Below the pieces are notes generated by a model. It was not told where the DNA came from, did no database searches, and saw nothing but the letters and a program-made list of their open reading frames with translations. Below are positions 37,266 through 46,190 of a DNA stretch of 46,190 bases, piece by piece; position 1 is the first letter of the stretch, and each line of letters starts with the position of its first letter. This DNA is from a virus: positions 1 through 46,190 of IMG/VR virus record IMGVR_UViG_3300024999_000165, one strand, 5' to 3'. The translations under genes were made by a program, and so were the position numbers.

Positions 37266-39094
37266 TGAGCTTCTCCACTGCAAAGTACATAACCCTCAGC
37301 GATAAGCAATGACCCATCTTGACAGGTGGGCTTATAACGAATTCAGAGCCTTGGATGATTCCATATAAGAATACTCCGAATGCACAGAATTTCAGAGTCA
37401 ACGGAAGGTGAATATCCATTCGAGAGGGCTTCTACCAGTTCTGAGACATACTAGGTGCCACAGGACATCCAATGGGGATTGCAGCCTATTATAGGTCAAT
37501 CCCTACCGATGATTCCATTATATTGAGATATAACAGCGATTCTACACACAAGCTGGTATCGGTGCATCCCACTACCTGAGTCCAAACAGAGATAGATACA
37601 GGAACTAACATAGCATCAGACAACAGAATGAATTTCGTAGGAGCGAATGATTCCTTATATTGTCTTAATGGTTCTGACCGCATATGAAAGATAAGTTGAA
37701 CATCTTACTCAACGATAAGTACCGGAAGTATAGATTTCCAATGAACAGGAATCAACGATATGACAGTAACTTACTGAGTCGTATGACACATATTCAACAT
37801 AGTTATATATTCAGCAGCATCTAGCCCAGACCAATTCGCTTGGAACGTAGATGGATGAGCATATACTTTCTGAGTTGGTATAACTTGAGGAGCCCAGTTA
37901 TTAGCTTACTGAACATCAGTCACATTCTTTGATGTCAACTGACATACACAAGACGATGTCTGGATAGTCAACACCTGATTCTTAGCATCCTTCGGGACTT
38001 GGTTCGACAACTCCTTATTCATAGCAGGAGACCCTGCAAGACCGAATAGGCTATACAAGAGCGCAGCTAACAGCCCAGATTCATATACAGGCTCAGGCTC
38101 AGACATATTCGACTCCCCTTATCCTATCAGCTGACTTGCTTGAGCGGGACAGACCTTATATGTCTTCAGCAGGAATACGATAGATATGATAAACAACAAT
38201 TCAATAAAGCAGGTAGGAGATATCCTAGCATATACCTCAATACCTCTTGAGGCAAACGAAGGGGCATCCAACCACGAGAGCATAGCCGTATACTGAAAGG
38301 ACTGCTATTACCTATCTGCCTCTAACAAGATTAAGAAGCTTACTCCCAACAGCCAGCTATTCTATGATGTGGCAGAAGTATCACACAGGACTGGCAAAGG
38401 AATAGACAGGACAATGGAAAGGCTAGACAAGGACCAATCCCAATCATTCGCTTATGTCATACCTGAAAAAGGGCTGATAAAGTGGCACGTGAAATCCAAA
38501 GGCTCTTCCTTCAATGACATCTGCATAGTCTATAGCGTGATATACGATGAGTTTATGCTAGACACTAAGAAGACCTTCTTAGCCTGAATCAATTATAACA
38601 CCAAGAACTACACCATATCTCAGATAGAGCCTAAGCTGTACAGGGATGAAGAGTGATATACCGATGACGATACCCCTATCCAGTTCATCTATGAGACCAA
38701 AGCTCTGGACCTATGAGAGCCTACCATACTCAAAGAGATGTGGCAGGCTAGGACATTCCTATGAATCAACTCTTTAGCTGTAGTCAGTCAGGATATATTC
38801 AAAGACTGACAGCTGGTAGATACTAAGACCATAGATAAGGATGACCTTCCTTATGATATAGACTGAATAGGGACTCAAGAGATATGAACATTCGCCATCT
38901 GAGAAGAGGCTGACTTGACAAAAGTATCAGACCTGATTAACATATCGGTAGTAAGGGATAAATGAAACCTTCAACAAAGGTGACAGGTATTCAATGTAAG
39001 ATGGAGCTGCTCAACCCTATGAGCTAGAGTCAATCTCCAGCAATTCACACCTAGAATGGAACTATTATCTCAATTGACAGCAAGTACACAATAA
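37265..39094 (+). CDS. Tail nozzle protein (gp12-like)
   Basis: A 609-residue beta-rich protein. The N terminus has NTPNAQNFRVNGRGISIREG, typical of podovirus tubular/nozzle proteins with propeller-like repeats. Further strands follow with a DPARPNRLYKSAA segment and a C-terminal NVRWSCSTLGARVNLQQF. It would form the short tail tube below the adaptor. More than 25 glycines are TGA, so standard-code callers see only fragments. Two stop codons in a row (TAATAA) end it. Confidence 0.65.
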
Positions 39095-39114
39095 TAATAT
39101 AACCCAACACCTTT

Positions 39115-40197
39115 ATGCAGACATATGCAACCTGAGCCAAGTTAATCTTGACACGCAAGCTTCAGCCTACAGATACTTCCTTATATGCGGACAGAGACCT
39201 TTGAGTAGATAAAGGAAGGCTGTATCTCGTAGACAATAATAATGCGGAATGGATAGAATTCAACTGAAGCCCTACTCTTTCTTGAACGGAATACGTTTAC
39301 CCTAACCTGGTCAGAGGGCTTTCGCAGACAGCAGACCCTTCCACAGCCTGAACAGGACTGACCTGGCTAGCAGTTACGGAGGCTAAGCTAGTAGCTATGC
39401 ACGACCAGTTATTCGACAAACAGGAGAATCAGACGCTTACCAAGTCCATATCCTTCTCTGGAGCCACTAACCCTTGAATCAGAGCTAATAATCTTACAAC
39501 AACACAAAGGTTAGCTCTTACTCCTTCTAATTGAACAATAGTATATGATACTACTCTATGAGAGAATTATCAGTATATAGGAGGAACGTGGTATGCAATA
39601 GCAGCAGGAAGCACACAGCCTAACGCCAGTGACACAGTTGCCTGAAAGGTAGAGATGACTACACAGGCTGAATTCGATGCCTGAACTACAACAGGTACAA
39701 CCTGAGCTAAGATAGTTCCCACAGTAGTGGAAATCATAGCAGGAGCTAAATACATATGAATAACCTGAGAAGTCAAGATATGGACGACAACATCAGCTCC
39801 CGATTCTTGGCTAATATGCGATTGAAGTGCAATGTCCAGAACAACCTACGCCCCATTGTTCACTGCTATCGGCACAACCTATTGAGCAGGAGATTGAAGC
39901 ACGACATTCAATATCCCAAATCTTAAAGGTAAGATTCCGGTAGGATATGACGCTGCTCAAACAGAGTTCGATACCTTATGAGAATCAGGATGAGAGAAAA
40001 CACACATTCTCACCACAGCTGAGATGCCATCGCATACCCATACATTCACCACAGGATACACTGGAGGGGCTACTGCGATAGCAACCTGAGGACAATATTC
40101 GGCAGGATGAAGCGCCACTACGGATTCAACAGGAAGCTGAAATGCTCACAATAATCTACAACCTTACGTGACGCTCAATTACATAATCAAGATATAG
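39115..40197 (+). CDS. Tail collar domain fibre protein
   Basis: A 360-residue protein. The N-terminal half holds fibre-like segments. Residues 235-360 are a clear phage tail collar domain (PF07484 type): APDSWLICDGSAMSRTTYAP, FNIPNLKGKIPVGYD, GGEKTHILTTAEMPSHTHTF and a terminal LQPYVTLNYIIKI. Such proteins cap fibres or baseplates and help binding. Of 41 glycines, 21 are TGA, including the conserved CDGS. TAAC lies 11 nt upstream. Confidence 0.85.
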
Positions 40198-40224
40198 AAC
40201 CTATCATTTTAATTAAAAAAATCT

Positions 40225-43200
40225 ATGCCAGTAACAAACCCTAAAGAAGCGTCAGGACAGAATACACTGCTGAATAATCAGGACAATGACATAAACTCCA
40301 CTCTTGCCCCAGCTCCTATCGAGCCTAGCAAGCCAACGGACATATCAACAATGTCAGTCACACCAAAGATAGAGACAGCCCCTACGCCTAAGATGGGGGT
40401 ACAGGCTACCGATGGTCCTCAATCCAAGGTAATCAACACCAAGGAGGCTCCAGCAGGAACTCCAGCTCCTATGCCTTGAAGCGTATGGAACTGACAGAAC
40501 TATGAGATGCCAGCTCCGAAGAAGGAAGAGGTGGTCGCAAAGCCAGACCAGACCATAGGGAAGACTCCTGAGCAAGCTAAAATGGAAGGGATGGACTCTA
40601 TAATCAAGAGCTTAGACCCTCAAGGCTCTTTCTCCCCTGAAGAGATAGCAGCAATAAAGAATGCAATAGGATGAGAGGACCCAGAGGCTTATATAGCAGC
40701 CCTTAAGGGGCAGTCTTCCATACTTGCGGATAAGGCTAAGTCTACCCTCGATGCTTATAGGACTACCAGAGACCTGTGATTGAAGCAAGAGAGGACGAAT
40801 GAGCTGAATCAACAAAGGGCAGATGCGACCATAAAGCAATATAATGAGGCTATAATGAAGCAGAAGCAGGCTATGGACAATATGGCTAACAATCTATGAG
40901 TAGTACAAGGTACGGCAGGAAGGCTTAAGAGCAGGAATATGGTGAATGCCATAGGACAGGTGCTAGGCAATGCCCAGAACCACTATGCCGAACTCGTAAA
41001 GTCCAAAGACAGAGACCTTCTGACCATAGCCAATGACCTGAAATATGAGACAGAGCTTATATGAAACCAATATAACGATGCCGTAACCTCAGAGCAGCAG
41101 GATATGCTCAAGAAGATAGCATCCCTTGATTCCACAGGACGCCTCAATACGAGAGAATGACTGTTGCAGGCAAGGAACTTCGTGCAGTCTACCCTAGAGA
41201 ATACCTATTCCCATTCACAGCAATATTATAACGCACTCAACGCCTTAGACCTCAAATATACCAATCTTAAGACAGAGAAGGCTGTAACGAATAAGTATGA
41301 TGACAATGTCACAACCCAGATGAACGACTGATATCTCTACAATGCAAGCTGACAGAGGATGACAGACCCTAACGGAAACTACCTCAAGGTAACCAAGCCA
41401 GCAGGATGAACCGCTATAACTAAAGAGCCTATATCCCTTCCGGATGGCTCTATGGCTATGATATATCAGACAACATGAGAAGACTGACAGGTCAAACTGG
41501 AAACGGTAAAGGTATCAGGGACAGAGTCACCAGAGGTAAGTTGAGAGATGATATCCTGAATTGCCAAGGCAATGTCATCAGGAGCGATAAACACCGACAC
41601 TCTAAAGGCAATGAACCTATCTCCTTCCACTATCCAACAGATAGTCTCACAAGTAGTCAAGGAACAGAAACCTTGAGAATGAGTAGAATGGACTAAAGTA
41701 TGAGAACATTATGACGAGAACACTTGAGCTATGATAGATGACTACGGATTCGTAAACAAAGTAACCCAAGAAGTCGGGGGTACTATAAACTCTTCACAGT
41801 GAACTGTTAATAGTGGCTCGACAGACCTATCTTCCCTATATACCTGAAACAACTGACCAGCCTTCGCCAACAACAACCCTTGAAACATAAAGGATACAAG
41901 CTTCGGCGGTACAGCATGAGGGCAAGGAGGATTTACTAAGTTCAATTCAGTAGAAGACTGAATCAAAGCCCTAATGGCTAAGATAGAATATAACAAGGCT
42001 AACTGAGTAACAGAACAGAACGGAAGTGCCTATAACTGAAATATGTCGCTTACTTCCTACTTCAAGAAGTACGCACCAGCAGCAGACAATAACAACCCAG
42101 TAAAGTACGCCCTAGCAGTTGCAAAGGGTGCTTGAGTCACTGCTGATACCAAGATTAAGGACGTGCCTACCGATGTTATGGCTATGGAGATAATGAAGCA
42201 CGAGAACTGAGCCTTATACAAGGAGTTAATAAAGAGGTGAATCCTATGACCAGAAGGTATAAACCTATGAAATCAAACCCAAGAGCAGGAACAATCATCC
42301 TACGACCCAAACAAGGCAGCTGACTACAAGAGATACCTAGAGGGCAAAGGAGCTCCTACCGACCTTAAGTTCAATACAGGAAACTACAACAAGTTCGTAG
42401 CAGAAGCTAAAGCCTACGAACAGGAGAATCCAGAGAAGAATGCAACCCTGACAGACGACCAACGCACAGCTCTATTCCAAGCCACTAATCAATTCAAAGG
42501 TAACCAAGTGGTTAAAGACTATGAGAATATGGTATGACAGACAGCCAACATTATAGCTTCTATCGGAAGCAAATCATGACCTTGAGATATTGCAGCAGTA
42601 TACCAGTTCATGAAAGTGCTAGACCCTAGCTCAGTAGTACGTGAAGGAGAGTTCGCAACAGCAGCATCCTCTGCATGACTAGCAGGCAAGATAGGAAATA
42701 TGTTCACCAAGCTTGAAAACTGAGAGATGTTGAATAGTGAACAAAAATCACAGTTCAAATCCCTCATGACACAGTATATGAAGAACAAATCCAAACAATA
42801 CGACAGACTATACTGAGATATGAAAAGAGTACTTGATAGTGCATGAGTGCCTAAGGAAGCATACCCAACAAGTGCAAGTCAAGACGCTATGAGAGTATTA
42901 TATAATAAAGTAAGCGATAAGGATAAGGCGAGTATACAGAATCAAGTCTATCAGGATATGGCTAAATGACGTTCTCAAGAAGATATTAAAAAGGAATTCG
43001 AACAGAAATGATACTCTACCGAGTGAATCAAGTTCAAGTTTAATACGGGAACTTCTAAATTCAAGGACGGAAGCCAGATAACATTCGACTGAAAAGGCAA
43101 ATACTCCCTATTCGACAAGACCTGAAAACTGATACATAAATGAACAGAATGAGACAACTACCAAGCTTCTAAATCCTCGTTTACTTCCAAAGCATGAAAA

Positions 43201-43227
43201 ACGTATAATCTTAACGATTACAGATAA
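40225..43227 (+). CDS. Large virion/ejection protein with cell-wall-lytic domain
   Basis: A 1000-residue protein. Residues 1-110 are Pro/Thr-rich. Residues 130-380 are helical with Gln/Asn-rich coils. Around residue 545 comes FANNNPGNIKDTSFGG, then FNSVEDGIKALMAKIEYN and SYFKKYAPAADNNNPVKYAL. This NNNPGNI plus aromatic/APxxDN pattern marks virion-associated peptidoglycan-degrading modules (PRD1 P7/lytic-transglycosylase-like). The C terminus is Lys-rich with repeated tails. It probably leaves the virion with the DNA and opens the wall. About 50 TGA codons are present. Confidence 0.7.
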
Positions 43228-45845
43228 TGCCATTACCAGACTACCAGAAGCTATTCAACCCTTCGGCGGCAATAACCAACCCACCAGCTACTCCCAACAA
43301 GCCTTCAATCAATTTCGACTGGAGGACATTTCATTTCGGTCAAGAAGCGGCAGATAAACTAAGTACCACAGCTCCAGCAACATGACCTTGAACAACAAGC
43401 GTACCCAAGCCTATACAGGTTCTAGGTAAAGCAACTGCAAAGCCAGTGGCAAAACCAGTACAAAAGCCATCAGCGAAACCAGTTACACCATCCATTGTTC
43501 CCAAGGTTAACGCAAGCCAAGGGTTATTCGATACCTATATGGCAGACCCTTCTATATCAAAGCAAGGCAAAGCCAAATTACTTACGCAGCTTCAGAACTG
43601 AGAGATAACAGAGGATGACGCTAATCAGATAATCACCCAGATATATAAAGACAAACCACAAGCACCCAAAGAGGATATATTCAAGAACGACCTCCAACTC
43701 CCTATGGCTCCGACCGTCCCATATACAGAGATGGGTGACAAATACAACCCTAAAGCCTTCCTAAAAAATGTCTGAGCTACGGCAGTCAATGTACCTTCCA
43801 GCATATATAATATTGCAGCATGAACAGCTAATCAGATAGGTACGGTAATCCAACACCCAATAGAATGACCTAAGAAACTATTAGGCGAGGCTGTAAGCTG
43901 AGTAGTAGACCCAGTGAAAAAGACTGTCGAGGATTATAAATCTCAATGAGCCCTAGGATGAACCTCTTCTTTACTGGAGAGGACATCTAAATTCGCGACT
44001 GAGAACCCAGCAGCATCAATCTTAGTATGAAAAGCAGCCTCAAACCCTAAACAGGTACTCCAATGAGTCAAAGACACGGCTAAGACAGTAAAAAACGTAG
44101 TTAAGAACCCTATCCAAACACTCTGAACAGTCGCAAAAGAAACCAAACAAGCATTAAAGGCAGGCTATCAATGACCTAAGCTTAACTGACAGAAGTTCGC
44201 AGAAACTCTATCAACCAAGGCAAACAGATTCAACGCTTTAGACGAGCAGAAGTTCACTGAAATGACAGGCGAGACTCCTTGAGAGTTCGCAGTAAAGCGT
44301 GGAATGAACAAGACAGGACAAGAGGCGGTCAATAAATCGGTCGAAAACTGGCAGGAATCAATGAAACAGGCTGATGATGCCTTCCAGAGTATAGATGGAC
44401 AATTCAGATTCACCTGAAAAGGTAAGGATTATCTGAAGGAGATGGCAAATGACCTAAAAAACAGACTCAAGAACACCGAATCACCTAAAGCAGATAGAAT
44501 TGCTCGCCTAAGTGCCAAATACGATATAGAAGGGCTCTCAATGCCCGAAATCAACGAACTTAAACGTGAGTATGCACGCAACTTCAAATATACATGGGAA
44601 CAGCGTACAAGTGAATCAGCTCAAAGGTCTACCAACTTACAGAATTATGTAAGAGAATGGCAAGCAAAGACGGCTTGAGAGAACGGACTAACTAATATAC
44701 ACGATATAAACAAGAACACCCAAGGCTGGAAAGCTTATGCAGACAACCTAGCCAAGAAACTATCAAGGTCACAAGCTAACAATCCAGTTTCCCTTACTGA
44801 CTGGGTGGCTCTTTCATGATGAAATCCAGAGAACCTTGCTCTATTCCTAGGGAAGAAGGCATTCGAAAGCAAATTTGTAAAGGAAATCGGCATAAAAACT
44901 TTTGGTAAACAGGAGAAACCCTCTATTATAACAGCAGACAAAGAAAGTATCTTAAAATCTAACGTTCAAAAGAAATATGATTCTGATTCTCTGGTTCCTA
45001 GTAGGAGCGATGGTAGCAATCCATCACTGGTAAGAAAAGAAAAACCTCTGCAACTCAAATGACCTAGCTGAAAACCAACCATAAAAGGACAGGATTTCGG
45101 TGATAAATGACCCACTACGTGACCTTCTGTGATAAACCCTAAACCTCTAAAGGGATGACCAGAATGAACGCTAGACAAGGACACAGAGGCTAGATACTGA
45201 AAGACAGGCAATGAATTCTGAAAATCAAAGACCCAACCTCTATTCAAATCAATCAAGGATATTAAATTCTGAGGAGAGAACCCTGACATATTACAGCAAG
45301 AACTATCCAAGAAGAAACTCGCAGAAGAAAAAACAATGCAAGATTCTACTAAACTAACCAGAAAAACCAATGAAACTCCAAAAGTGAACAAATCTGATGC
45401 AGACACTACCGCTGCTACTCATCAAAGGCTTATCGAAGCTAATAAAGATGTGCTTGAAAAAGGCAAGAAGCTAGACCTCTGAGACTGAAAATACGCAGTT
45501 AAAGACCCACTAACAGGTAAGATAAGCATAAGAGATAAATCTGAGTTCAATAAGAAATGAGGATTTGTTTGACAACAGGAATTTGTGAAAGCCAAAGACC
45601 CATTCGATATAGAATGACCTACTTCGACATTCCTAGAAGACCCATATTTAAAAAGCCTTGCAAAAGGAAAAGAAGGAGATAAATTCCTAGAGATTGACTT
45701 AGTCAAGAATAAAGATACAATAATGAAGAACGCAAGCAAGGTATATCAGCTTATCTGACCTACTATGTGAGCTAAGATAATGCTGGATATATTCTGAACG
45801 AATCCTTTTGCAGAAGACAAGAAGAAAGGCAAGAGGAAGAAGTAA
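43227..45845 (+). CDS. Second large internal virion/ejection protein
   Basis: An 872-residue protein. The N-terminal 110 residues are Pro/Lys-rich with an Ala-Lys-Pro-Val-type repeat near residues 65-90. Ala/Gly-rich, partly hydrophobic helices lie at about 185-270, then long charged helices, and the C-terminal third is Lys/Gly/Pro-rich and low in order. It starts on the last base of the previous stop (TAATG). Size, composition and position next to the lytic ejection protein suggest an internal protein delivered with the genome. No enzymatic motif seen. Confidence 0.65.
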
Positions 45846-45864
45846 AACATTAACCCCAAGAACT

Positions 45865-46190
45865 ATGAAAGAGCTATTGAAACAACTGCAATCAGCCTAT
45901 CTACTATCTCTCCAGACGCATATAACACTGCTCACGAAGTGTTATACCCGCCACAAAGGTACAGAAGAGACCTATGAAGGCTTATTCAATATATTTCACA
46001 CGCTGAGCGAGAAAAACGAGCAGATTATCCCCTCTAAAGGAGACGCCAATGGCTTGGTGGTGAAACTCTATTCTGAGGTCGAAAAGAGCAAGGAGGCTCT
46101 GAAAAGTGCTATAAAAGCTGAAAAAGACGAATGAGTCAAGAACCAGCTGGTTCAAAGCTATGACGATATCCAATTACTATGCGCTAAGCT
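45865..46190 (+). CDS. 5' part of junction-spanning small protein
   Basis: Starts MKELLKQLQSAYLLSLQTH with TAAC 10 nt before the ATG, and continues across the circular join to 208 (134 residues in total). A TTG at 45808 gives a longer frame inside the preceding gene, but ATG 45865 is better placed. The protein is charged and helical; it precedes terL. No family recognised. Confidence 0.7.
46065..46190. repeat. Terminal direct repeat (right copy)
   Basis: Exact copy of bases 4-129. It supports a circular map of about 46,061 bp. See the left copy for interpretation. Confidence 0.9.

Overview
The window is an essentially complete, circularly assembled genome of about 46.06 kb from a tailed bacteriophage. 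Bases 4-129 are repeated exactly at 46065-46190, so the two ends join and one small gene runs across the junction. The phage uses an altered genetic code. UGA occurs in frame in almost every gene, while UAA and UAG end the genes. UGA falls where glycine is expected: both glycines of a VWA MIDAS motif, the glycine of a ParB-type GHGR motif, the glycine before a type IV pilin cleavage site, and the CDGS of a tail collar domain. UGA=Gly (translation table 25) is known from Absconditabacteria (SR1) and Gracilibacteria, so the host is most likely a member of one of those CPR lineages. All coordinates below assume this code. All credible genes are on the + strand.

Head: an upstream small ORF, large terminase (198-1811), portal (1850-3877), scaffold-like protein, decoration-like protein (5973) and major capsid protein (6488-7501). 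Appendages follow (7577-13427): a beta-helix protein, a coiled-coil protein, tail-fibre-like proteins and a protein with three LamG domains. Lysis module (13428-15691): phospholipase A2-like protein, holin, small membrane protein and a papain-fold endolysin with an SLH-like tail.

Replication and recombination (15692-22887): a noncoding RNA/tRNA block, a replisome-organizer-like initiator with iteron-like repeats inside its gene, HNH protein, ERF annealing protein, PD-(D/E)XK nuclease and NinB-like protein. Several structured, tRNA-like RNAs lie in this region. Accessory region (22952-31523): SPFH (prohibitin-like) protein, type IV pilin-like protein, MoxR-type AAA+ ATPase with a VWA partner, and many small unknown genes. 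DNA-modification-like cassette (31595-34979): HTH protein, ParB/Srx-fold protein, radical SAM enzyme, TET-associated-type glycosyltransferase and HAD hydrolase. Late tail and ejection module (35476-45845): small-terminase-like protein, head-tail adaptor, nozzle-like protein, tail collar protein and two large ejection-type proteins. The adaptor, nozzle and ejection proteins, and the absence of tail-tube or tape-measure genes, point to a short-tailed (podovirus-like) virion.

Transcription seems to be driven by a family of promoters resembling TTGCTT-N15/16-TATAAT. At least four copies share about 50 bp that includes an A-rich upstream element. Many starts lack an obvious Shine-Dalgarno sequence but carry TAAC 9-12 nt before the ATG. 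No integrase, clear repressor, CRISPR array or insertion sequence was seen. No DNA polymerase was found, so replication probably relies on the host.
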